From Leptasterias polaris (lineage: Eukaryota; Echinodermata; Asteroidea; Forcipulatida; Asteriidae), in contig JAZGTN010000007.1 of assembly GCA_037783415.1 (NCBI GenBank), positions 7,027,501 to 7,091,500 of the forward strand: a DNA stretch of 64,000 bases, written 5' to 3'. Shown piece by piece: positions 27,401-30,993 of this stretch. A program made the position numbers and the translations under genes. The notes beneath the pieces were generated by a model. It ran no database searches. It was not told the DNA's origin and was given only the letters and a program-made list of their open reading frames with translations. Every line of letters begins with the position of its first letter. Within the stretch, counting starts at the first letter, position 1.

Positions 27401-28340
27401 CTGTAAAGTTGCGCTAAGAACAAAGTTATTCATTAACTGTCACTGGTGGGATCTTTTTGGCAAACAAACCCACGACCTGAACGTACTTCAATTCAAACCA
27501 GCAACCTTAAGGCAGGTGTTACTAGCTTGAATATGCCCATATTTCTTACGAGAATATTTACAAAAGACTTCCTGCAGGAACAATAATAGTTCTTTCAGTA
27601 ATTAACAGGTGAAGCTTGTGTTGTGTACCTCGCTCATATGCCATGCATGGAGACACGTACAGGCTGAAGGGTTTGCAACTTTAGTGAAAACCCAACAAGA
27701 TCTTTACCGTCGTGGCTTGTCATTTTCATTTCCGCAATCTTTTTCACTTGACCATCATCCATGACCATAAGCTTTCCAACATTGAACTAGCCAGTCGGAC
27801 CACTTGGAGAGAATTCTGACTGGTCCTTAGGTTTTTGTGTGCTCGATATAAGCAGGTTGGTAGCCGCCCCGCCCCCCCCCCCCCGCCCTATTGTGTCTTC
27901 AACACATATATTGTGGATACTGGTCTTTGACGATTACCAATGTTGTACATTGTCTTTAACGGTCACGTCAGTGAAATACACCCCCATGGTAATCTAAGTG
28001 ATGCAAAGTACTGGGAAAGTAACACCTCTGAAAATTGGTGTCGGGAATAGGGTCTAAGTCTTTGTGTTTTGAACGTATTCTTCCATTCCTTACCTTGTGA
28101 TTTACAAATCATTTGAAGCATCCCCAGACTTATCAGGAAAACAGTAATACACCACTAAAAATGACGCAAAGTACTGGGAAAGCAACACTCTTCTGAAAAT
28201 TGATGTCGGGAATAGGGTCTAAGTCATTGTGTTTTGAACGTATTATTCCATCCCTTACCTTGTGAATTACAAATCATTTGTAGCGTCCCCAGACTGATCA
28301 GGAAAACAGACCTCCATGTTACGAATGTGCCTCCCCTCAT
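6344..28340 (-). CDS. Multi-exon CUB/LDLa/LRR receptor gene (GRL101/relaxin-receptor-like ectodomain), gene span
   Basis: Gene-level entry for the exons listed separately below. Order from the N-terminus: signal peptide, Ser-rich linker, CUB, LDLa, CUB, LDLa, LDLa, CUB, LDLa, LDLa, CUB, LDLa, CUB, LDLa, LDLa, LRR N-cap, LRR, LRR. Every exon is bounded by AG and GT on the minus strand. All introns up to the N-cap are phase 1 and the LRR introns are phase 2, so the whole chain reads through: 3248 nt, 1082 codons plus 2 nt. Family knowledge: tandem LDLa modules followed by LRRs and a 7TM domain define the GRL101/RXFP (type C LGR) receptors. CUB domains suggest binding of a secreted protein ligand or matrix partner at the cell surface. 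The membrane part is not certain; see the 7TM entry at 2162-3128. The introns are full of repeats. An alternative is a secreted or single-pass CUB/LDLa/LRR protein. Confidence 0.85.
6573..6644 (-). CDS. Exon: leucine-rich repeat 1 (72 nt)
   Basis: Exactly 72 nt, phase 2-2, with a strong pyrimidine-rich acceptor (CTCCTTACAAATAG) and a CT|GTAAGT donor. It encodes [18 protein letters not shown] plus VNLKTL, a full LxxNxIxxLxxGxFxxLxxLxxL repeat. One-repeat 72-nt phase-2 exons are the hallmark gene structure of LGR-type receptors. A 3-kb intron rich in foldback repeats separates it from the N-cap. Confidence 0.9.
6660..7360. other. Intron sequence, AT-rich
   Basis: Between LRR exon 1 and the outer transposon-like block. 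There is a simple ATT/AAT run near 6980-7005 and a minus-strand open stretch (6952-7242) with no recognisable domain. Confidence 0.4.
8042..9089. mobile_element. Large foldback element with 15-bp target duplication
   Basis: The ends are CCCCATGA and TCATGGGG. The left arm (8042-8385) pairs at roughly 80% with the right arm (8770-9089) over about 320-340 bp, e.g. TTTTTAATCCGGGTTATGAA / TTCATAACCCGGATTAAAAA, and GGGGACCAGACTGATTTA paired with TAAATCAGTCTGGTCCCC. The 15-mer CTATGTCTTCACTAG occurs directly on both sides (8027-8041, 9090-9104). The loop carries a fragment shared with 17372-17460. A 116-codon frame at 8528-8878 spans loop and arm and has no recognisable domain. Confidence 0.85.
9105..9480. 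other. Non-coding stretch
   Basis: Part of the intron between the LRR cap and LRR exon 1. No feature beyond a short CA run. Confidence 0.4.
9716..9836 (-). CDS. Exon: LRR N-terminal cysteine cap (LRRNT)
   Basis: A 121-nt exon between TCCTAG and TT|GTGAGT. It enters in phase 1, matching the LDLa exons, and leaves in phase 2, matching the LRR exons. It reads [15 protein letters not shown] then VKCNN, the CPxxCxC...VxC pattern of LRRNT caps, followed by a hydrophobic strand ([11 protein letters not shown]) leading into the first repeat. The phase switch at this exon is strong evidence that the LDLa/CUB part and the LRR part are one gene. Confidence 0.88.
9919..10172. repeat. Palindromic MITE, about 250 bp
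   Basis: The left arm CTAGTCTTGGTTCCAAGACC, then TGTTTGCGCG and CCCAATC, is mirrored by GATTGGGTGTACCGCGCAAA, then TTGGAACCAAGACTAG on the right. Inner arms GTAATGAATAACC and GTTTATTCATTAC also pair, so nearly the whole element folds on itself. A G-run of 14 abuts its left side. Confidence 0.85.
10173..10890. other. Intron sequence
   Basis: Between LDLa 8 and the LRR cap. Short repeats of the TTCCGGGTC/GACCCG kind occur at 10175-10335, with a GTGTGTGT run near 10690. No exon seen. Confidence 0.4.
10897..11019 (-). CDS. Exon: LDLa module 8
   Basis: A 123-nt exon (41 codons), phase 1-1, CTTCAG acceptor and G|GTAACT donor. Pattern [18 protein letters not shown] then [11 protein letters not shown]. 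It is the last LDLa before the LRR cap, the position at which GRL101/RXFP receptors carry their LDLa-LRR junction. Confidence 0.88.
11321..11496. repeat. Palindromic MITE family C, copy 1 (TGACGTCA near both ends)
   Basis: Ends TAGACCTTATGCATTGACGT and the inverted ACGTCATATGCATAAGGTCT. Inner pairs are AGAGGTAAACTG / CTAGGTGAGG-type sequences. An inverted second copy is at 62508-62655. Confidence 0.85.
11521..11686 (-). repeat. tRNA-Leu-like SINE, degraded copy
   Basis: The minus strand reads GGCCGAACGG (A box) and a degraded box B in GTTCGAGTCCTGG, with a tail TTGTCACTTGATT. The same layout is at 44226-44403 and 12349-12597. Confidence 0.7.
11709..11852 (-). CDS. Exon: LDLa module 7
   Basis: A 144-nt exon (48 codons), phase 1-1, TTTCAG acceptor and G|GTATGT donor. 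LDLa signature [16 protein letters not shown], preceded by a somewhat longer first loop than in the other modules ([14 protein letters not shown]). Confidence 0.9.
12102..12218 (-). repeat. tRNA-derived SINE (type 1), best copy
   Basis: The minus strand begins GGGCTCGATAGCTCAGTTGG, a good A box, and has box B GGTTCAAATCC followed by CGCTCGA pairing with the 5' end. The anticodon arm is not a clean 5-bp stem, and the unrelated tail seen here is shared with 6243-6333, so it is a SINE rather than a tRNA gene. Confidence 0.8.
12349..12597 (-). repeat. tRNA-Leu-like SINE, degraded copy
   Basis: Minus strand: A-box-like GGAGAGCGGTCTAG, CCCAAGCC around the anticodon position, box B GGTTTGAATCCGG, then a tail with TTGAGCAAGGCACTTAATTG typical of the family. 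Confidence 0.7.
12834..13050. repeat. CCAA/CAAA microsatellite
   Basis: About 215 bp of (CCAA)n with interspersed CCCA and CAAA units. It produces open frames on both strands (Asn-Pro-Thr-Gln or Trp-Leu-Val-Gly runs) that are not genes. It lies in the intron just past the donor of the CUB 5 exon. Confidence 0.95.
13067..13414 (-). CDS. Exon: CUB domain 5
   Basis: A 348-nt exon (116 codons), phase 1-1, TGTAG acceptor and G|GTAAGA donor. It has a CGETKI start, [18 protein letters not shown] (CUB signature), NYDYLQVW and a GGFLITLE terminal strand. The following intron begins almost at once with a (TTGG/TTTG)n microsatellite. Confidence 0.93.
13415..14250. other. Intron sequence between LDLa 6 and CUB 5
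   Basis: No exon seen. It ends in a poly-A run of about 24 at 14257-14280. A related block at 21880-22125 (GAAAGATTT ... GTTACGTCA ... AAACAAACACATTA) shares this sequence, so it is a dispersed repeat. Confidence 0.45.
14663..14785 (-). CDS. Exon: LDLa module 6
   Basis: A 123-nt exon (41 codons), phase 1-1, CTAAG acceptor and G|GTCAGT donor. It keeps the six-cysteine spacing, but the usual CDG is [13 protein letters not shown], so one acidic ligand is replaced by Asn. Assigned by spacing and context. Confidence 0.82.
15080..15243. repeat. Palindromic repeat with YY1-like ends
   Basis: Left CCTTATCATGAGGCGGCCAT then CTTG; right CCAAGATGGTGGCCTTATGA then TAATAAAGG. The arms pair over about 25 bp. 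It ends about 10 bp from the donor of the CUB 4 exon. Confidence 0.7.
15253..15588 (-). CDS. Exon: CUB domain 4
   Basis: A 336-nt exon (112 codons), phase 1-1, ACCAG acceptor and G|GTAAGT donor. A typical CUB: PCGDNY start, [15 protein letters not shown] (the classic Y-P-x-N-x-x-C-x-W strand), DYDYLLV and a terminal GYGFSLRL strand. This is the cleanest CUB in the gene. Confidence 0.93.
15600..16060. other. Intron sequence between LDLa 5 and CUB 4
   Basis: AT-rich, no exon or clear repeat boundary. Similar to 18830-19210 (shared phrases such as GGTTCTTCAAAATGGTGGA / GTGTTCTACAAAGAAGTGGA), so probably two old copies of one repeat. Confidence 0.4.
16083..16236. repeat. 24-bp tandem repeat, about 7 copies
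   Basis: Unit GATAATCCGCATTTCTATTT followed by GGTT. Because 24 is divisible by 3, the array makes an open frame repeating an 8-residue unit; it is not a gene. Confidence 0.95.
16240..16890. other. Intron sequence between LDLa 5 and CUB 4
   Basis: No exon or repeat array recognised. Confidence 0.4.
16895..17008 (-). CDS. Exon: LDLa module 5
   Basis: A 114-nt exon (38 codons), phase 1-1, TTTCAG acceptor and G|GTAAGG donor. This is the most canonical module of the gene: [11 protein letters not shown] then [16 protein letters not shown], with all calcium-cage acids present. Confidence 0.94.
17372..17665. repeat. Composite repeat: shared fragment plus MITE family A half
   Basis: 17372-17460 (AGACCTTTCTTTTGCAACGT ...) recurs at 8393-8478 inside the foldback loop. 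17455-17665 is a family A fragment ending TATACTTTGCCTTTAA. It lies about 55 bp beyond the LDLa 4 donor, in its downstream intron. Confidence 0.75.
17727..17837 (-). CDS. Exon: LDLa module 4
   Basis: A 111-nt exon (37 codons), phase 1-1, CCTAG acceptor and G|GTAAGT donor. It shows the LDLa pattern with [17 protein letters not shown] and a DDE acidic cluster ending in GC. It forms a tandem pair with module 5. Confidence 0.92.
18130..18262 (-). repeat. tRNA-Glu-like SINE (type 2)
   Basis: The minus strand has GGTGGTCTAGTGGTAAGACA (A box) and GGTTCGAATCCCACCCGAG (box B and 3' stem), then a short body GTGTTTTTTTTTCACAG and CTCGGGAAAGTACTGAG. A degraded second copy is at 23228-23325. The anticodon arm does not fold cleanly, so I do not call a tRNA gene. 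Confidence 0.8.
18398..18793 (-). CDS. Exon: CUB domain 3 (divergent)
   Basis: A 396-nt exon (132 codons), phase 1-1. The acceptor is TTCAG. The donor is A|GTGCGT, which falls just before an in-frame TAG that would otherwise end the frame. It starts CGDPYIELG and has the DCIWLV core strand, as in the other CUB exons, but the middle is diverged and longer. Classification as CUB rests on position, the two leading cysteines and the strand pattern. Confidence 0.72.
19562..19790. repeat. Palindromic MITE adjoining the LDLa 3 donor
   Basis: Left ATAGATAGGTTGCAG ... GGCCATCTTTACGGGCAA; right TTGCCCGTAAAGATGGCGTC ... GGGAACTATCTAT. The arms pair over about 40 bp with one gap. The right edge is about 5 bp from the GTGAGT donor at 19800-19795. 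Confidence 0.85.
19801..19920 (-). CDS. Exon: LDLa module 3
   Basis: A 120-nt exon (40 codons), phase 1-1, TCCAG acceptor and G|GTGAGT donor. It has six cysteines and the signature [16 protein letters not shown]. Its 5' splice site is followed within about 5 bp by the end of a palindromic repeat (19562-19790). Confidence 0.92.
19985..20860. repeat. 68-bp minisatellite, about 13 copies
   Basis: Unit begins CACCATGTACATGAGTAGGA and contains TTTGGAACTTTGCATGGTGG and TAGTGAGGTTTG. Three consecutive units are spaced exactly 68 bp (20313, 20381, 20449). Outer copies are more diverged. It sits in the intron between LDLa 2 and LDLa 3. Confidence 0.95.
21016..21123 (-). CDS. Exon: LDLa module 2
   Basis: A 108-nt exon (36 codons), phase 1-1, TTAG acceptor and G|GTAAGA donor. 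It shows the full LDLa cysteine spacing with FQCQ, CVNE and [16 protein letters not shown], keeping the acidic calcium-binding residues. A roughly 900-bp minisatellite fills much of the following intron. Confidence 0.92.
21524..21871 (-). CDS. Exon: CUB domain 2
   Basis: A 348-nt exon (116 codons), phase 1-1 (TTACAG acceptor, G|GTACTC donor). It starts with LCGPTN and contains DCIWNV, the CUB core strand, followed by alternating hydrophobic strands and a [12 protein letters not shown] strand at the end. The length matches a single CUB domain exactly. The donor GTACTC is weaker than the others in this gene. Confidence 0.85.
22100..22940. other. Intron sequence between LDLa 1 and CUB 2
   Basis: 22180-22450 holds open frames on both strands and a somewhat higher GC content but no recognisable domain or splice-bounded exon. 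22810-22930 is A/T simple sequence. Confidence 0.4.
22949..23065 (-). CDS. Exon: LDLa module 1
   Basis: A 117-nt exon (39 codons), phase 1-1, TTTCAG acceptor and G|GTACGT donor. It carries six cysteines with the LDLa signature [12 protein letters not shown]. The usual Glu after SD is Gln, so one ligand of the calcium cage is altered. It follows CUB 1 and precedes CUB 2. Confidence 0.88.
23228..23325 (-). repeat. tRNA-Glu-like SINE (type 2), degraded copy
   Basis: Same order as 18130-18262: GTAATTTCCCGAGTCCTGT, an A-run, then box B and A box remnants (GATTCGAAACCAGGACCTTT ... TAGAGCAGATGTCCTACCAC). Confidence 0.75.
23612..24022 (-). CDS. Exon: CUB domain 1
   Basis: A 411-nt exon, phase 1 to phase 1 (CACAG acceptor, G|GTAAAT donor). 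It has the CUB pattern of a leading Cys, a CVWTI strand, a Tyr-rich beta region and a late CDDGREYF segment followed by the second Cys pair, and it ends in a conserved-looking hydrophobic strand (VSLEFTQ). It is longer than a usual 110-residue CUB because of an N-terminal extension (137 codons). Several NxS/T sites are present. It is the most N-terminal CUB of the receptor. Confidence 0.8.
24421..24945. repeat. Foldback/MITE element with 110-bp inverted ends
   Basis: The left arm (CCGATTCGACTACACACCGC, GCAAGGCTTGAG, a G-run, GAGATGCCATACTATAAGCG, GCCCGAAATATATTATC) is repeated inverted at 24838-24945. An inner non-palindromic block of about 290 bp holds CTTACCAATAATC and AGGCGGCCATGATGG. It lies in the intron upstream of CUB 1. 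Confidence 0.88.
25108..25272. repeat. Palindromic MITE family B, copy 2
   Basis: Almost the same as 484-640, with matching CCAAT and GGCGGGGC boxes in both arms. It ends about 45 bp from the donor of the Ser-rich exon. Confidence 0.88.
25322..25423 (-). CDS. Exon 2 candidate: Ser-rich linker
   Basis: A 102-nt open exon (34 codons) between TTAG and G|GTGAGT, phase 1 on both sides like its neighbours. It encodes a Ser/Glu/Thr-rich stretch with two cysteines and no recognisable domain. A mucin-like spacer between the signal peptide and the first CUB domain is plausible. Support is only phase, splice sites and composition, so it is weaker than the domain exons. Confidence 0.5.
25430..27990. other. 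Long first intron
   Basis: No domain exon visible. Contains a perfect 13-bp hairpin at 26768-26798, a related GTGACAGCGGGTACCAACC at about 25890, a C-run at 27868-27884 and an unexplained minus-strand open segment at 27634-27786. Confidence 0.45.
27998..28320. repeat. Tandem duplication, unit about 164 bp, carrying the signal-peptide exon
   Basis: ATGCAAAGTACTGGGAAAG at 28001 recurs at about 28164, and the exon 3' part with its donor at 28088-28145 recurs at 28253-28310. The copies are close to 90% identical by eye. Confidence 0.85.
28094..28150 (-). pseudogene. Duplicated partial copy of signal-peptide exon
   Basis: This block repeats the second half of exon 1 with the same hydrophobic core and the same CAAG|GTAAGG donor (donor at 28093-28088). 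It lies about 164 bp downstream inside a tandem duplication covering roughly 27998-28320. It lacks the initiating ATG context of exon 1. An upstream TTTTTAG could act as an acceptor but gives the wrong phase. It is either a dead copy or an alternative first exon. Confidence 0.55.
28259..28340 (-). CDS. Exon 1: signal peptide
   Basis: ATG at 28340-28338 opens 27 codons with a basic start (MRGG, a Trp-Arg) and a hydrophobic core ([13 protein letters not shown]) followed by a small polar region ending CNSQ, typical of a cleaved secretory signal. It ends in CAAG|GTAAGG with one base over (phase 1), matching every downstream ectodomain exon. The ATG is the first usable one before a stop-rich upstream stretch. 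The next exon is nearly 3 kb away. A closely similar block 164 bp downstream repeats the second half of this exon including its donor. Confidence 0.65.
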
Positions 28341-28594
28341 TTCGAAATTGAAACCGGTACCTGACGAAATAGTCTGGCGGCAGCTCCGTCAAACTGAGTT
28401 GATGACCCTAGCAGTTCCTTGGTTAGTTTCGCTGGTTAGAAGAAATGTGAAGAAGGAAGAAATAAGTGCAAAATCTACATTCCAGGCCAAAATGCTTCGG
28501 CCCTTGACAATAAATATACTTTCCCCTTCCCCCCGCTCTCTAAAACAATGTCGAAATTACTTCAGATCTATTTGTTTAGGATGTTGCAAAAAAT

Positions 28595-29488
28595 AAGTTA
28601 GTGGCCTGACGTTTCGACCCTAGCAGAGTCTTTCTCGAAGGCTAAATGACAACACACAACACACATACAAGCAGACAAGAGTTGCAAGAGTAGTCAAGTG
28701 GAAATACATGAATAGAGAGAGTGGAGGGAGAAAAGCAGAAAGCATTCAGAGAAGGCGGGGGTAAGCAGGGATTATGAAGACAAAGGGGGGGGTTATGAAG
28801 GGAAGGGGATAGCTTGACCACAAGAAGTTGGGAACACAAAGGACAAAATGGAAGGTTAGAAGAGAGGTAAATAATTAGTTAATACAATGAAGGGCAGACT
28901 AATAAAGTGGATTACTGTGTGGGAAAAGGAGGAGGCAAAAACAAAAGGTTATTAGTCATTTCCTTCTTGGATATTCAAACCATGGGGCTGAGTGGTCTTT
29001 ATGCGCCTTATCCAAAGTTTTTCCCTACTCAGACGGACAGTCTCTCTGCAGTTACCTAGTGCCTCAATGCCCTGTAAATTCATGTCAGAAATGGGGTGGT
29101 TAGGAAGGTTGAAGTGGTGTCCTACAGGTGTATCCAGCTTTTGGGTGTTGACTGTGGATCTGTGGCCATAGAAACGCCTCTTGAGTGTAGTTCTTGTTTC
29201 ACCTATATATTGAACACCACAGACTCTGCAAGATATTAGATAGATTAGATTAGTGGTGGTGCAGGTGACATGACCCCTTGTATTGTGGGTGGTACCACCA
29301 GTATGGCTGGTAAAGGAGTTCGATTCCCTGAAGTGTTGTCTACAAACGATGCATTTGGATGTGTTGGAACACCTAAAAGTACCCTGTGGCAAAGGGGGAT
29401 TAACATCATCATTAATGGGGGGAACTTCTGCCCGGACGATGAGATCCCTGAGACTGGGTGGGCGTCGGTAGGCAACTATGTATGGGTT
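28595..29488 (-). mobile_element. Penelope-like element, 3' part (left of the LTR insertion)
   Basis: Coding part 28952-29488, preceded in the element by the piece at 36299-36585. It encodes YIVAYRRPPSLRDLIVRA, a Cys/His cluster (FRCSNTSKCIVCRQHF), and then the GIY-YIG endonuclease segment: IYLISC..C, the GVQYIGET motif, LKRRFYGHRS and a closing conserved NLPNHPISD region. Together these are diagnostic of Penelope-like retroelements. The 3' non-coding tail 28595-28951 holds the phrase CCTGACGTTTCGACCCTAGC. A trace of the same tail is at about 60777. It directly abuts the 5' end of the CUB/LDLa gene. Confidence 0.92.
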
Positions 29489-29963
29489 TGTAGTGACTGC
29501 TCCTTTAAAGCCATTCATGAAATTGTAAATAAAGCATTCAACCAATCAACACAGACCAGAGAAATGTAACTGGTATCCTGCAAGCTGCAGGGAGTTTATA
29601 TATAGCTTTTCGCTGGTTGGAGGACATGTGTTTCATGACGGCAGCCATTGTTGTTGTTTTCCTGTCGCCGTGACATGTAGAAAGTTAGTTCGTTGCAACG
29701 TTGCATTTTTTTGACTAGCACTTAGCAGTTATTCCTCAACATTTACGAGTTCAACATTTTCATCGTTAATCATCGTTAATTGTCATCGTCAAGTCCTGTA
29801 AGTCTTTGTTGTCTAATGTGAACGTACGGAGAGCTCTGAACTGTCCCAAGAAGCTAGACGTGCCGTCCAGTTCCAGCGCCGAGGGAAAGTCCGTTCATCA
29901 GATCAGAGTTATTAACGCGGGTGAGTCATAAGTAGTCAATCTCTAACAACAGTAAATACTACA
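29489..29963 (+). repeat. Ty3/gypsy 5' LTR
   Basis: 475 bp, begins TGTAGTGACTGC and ends AATACTACA (TG...CA termini). It matches the two halves of the 3' LTR at every base I compared. A TATA-like TTTATATATAG is at 29594-29604. The 4-mer GGTT lies immediately outside both LTRs. Confidence 0.95.
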
Positions 29964-29964
29964 G

Positions 29965-29973
29965 TGGTGACCC
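29965..29973 (+). promoter_or_regulatory. Primer binding site
   Basis: TGGTGACCC starts one base after the 5' LTR, the expected place and the expected TGG start for pairing to a tRNA 3' CCA end. The primer tRNA is not identified. Confidence 0.75.
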
Positions 29974-30099
29974 AGACCTTGGAAAGATCGTATTTTTACT
30001 TGGCTCACACCCCGTCCGTGCCCACATTGTGGATAGTCTGTCGTGCCCGTAACTTTTTATTTGTGATACACCGAATTTTAACTTGTCTACTCAACAACG

Positions 30100-30993
30100 A
30101 TGTCGGTGAAGGACGCCGCTGCGGGCGCTGCCCCGTCACCTCCGCCAGCTCTCCAGCCAGTCGCGGCGGTCAGTTTAAAGCTTCCCCCCTTTTGGCCCAA
30201 TGACCCAGCCCTCTGGTTTGCTCAGGTGGAGGCCCAGTTTGTCACAAGACACATCACCGCTCAGGACACCAAGTTCGCCTATGTTACCGCCTCGCTACAG
30301 CCAGAGATAGCACAGGAAGTACGGGACCTACTAATTACTCCTCCAGCAACAGAGCGATATAACCGCCTGAAGCAAGAGCTCATCCGGCGAACATCCCTGT
30401 CTGAGCAGAAGCGACTGCATCAGCTGTTGATTTCGGAGGAATTAGGAGACCGCAAACCCTCACAGTTGCTACGCCGGATGCGTCAACTCCTCGGTGACAA
30501 CTCTCTGGAGGATAAAATTTTGAAACAGCTGTTCCTCCAGCGCCTGCCGGCGCACACACAATCAATCCTGGCGTCCACGGCTGATACTGTTGGCATTGAA
30601 CAATTGGCCGACTTGGCCGACAAGATCATTGAAGTCTCTCCACCCCTGTCGGCATCCCTAGCTGCAGTTGACGTGCCTCCACCTAGCCACACCCCACAAG
30701 CCAACCCTGACGTCCTGGTCCTACAGGAACAGATGTCGGCTCTCACCAGGCAGGTACAGGCCTTGTCGACCCAACTACAGCGTAGCCACAATTCCAGACG
30801 TAGCCAAAGCCGTGGTCGCCCGTCCTCTCGCACCTACCCCGGTGATCGAAGTCCGAGCACCTCATCCACCGGGCAACCGACGACGGATCAATGCTGGTAC
30901 CACTGGAAATTTGGTAGTAAGGCTACAAAGTGCAACAGTCCATGCTCCCGTCGTACCCAACCACAGTCGGAAAACACCCAAGCCAGCGGCTAG
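30100..30993 (+). CDS. Ty3/gypsy Gag
   Basis: 297 residues. Pro/Ala-rich start, then a capsid-like helical region ([20 protein letters not shown], where a W-P-x-x-P-x-x-W-F motif opens the domain; [15 protein letters not shown] later), a coiled-coil-like [16 protein letters not shown] and a C-terminal knuckle [14 protein letters not shown] of the C-x2-H-x2-F-G-x2-A-x2-C type seen in this lineage of invertebrate Ty3/gypsy elements. The frame is intact. It overlaps the pol frame by 64 nt, with pol in the -1 frame. Confidence 0.93.
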   Translation: MSVKDAAAGAAPSPPPALQPVAAVSLKLPPFWPNDPALWFAQVEAQFVTRHITAQDTKFAYVTASLQPEIAQEVRDLLITPPATERYNRLKQELIRRTSLSEQKRLHQLLISEELGDRKPSQLLRRMRQLLGDNSLEDKILKQLFLQRLPAHTQSILASTADTVGIEQLADLADKIIEVSPPLSASLAAVDVPPPSHTPQANPDVLVLQEQMSALTRQVQALSTQLQRSHNSRRSQSRGRPSSRTYPGDRSPSTSSTGQPTTDQCWYHWKFGSKATKCNSPCSRRTQPQSENTQASG

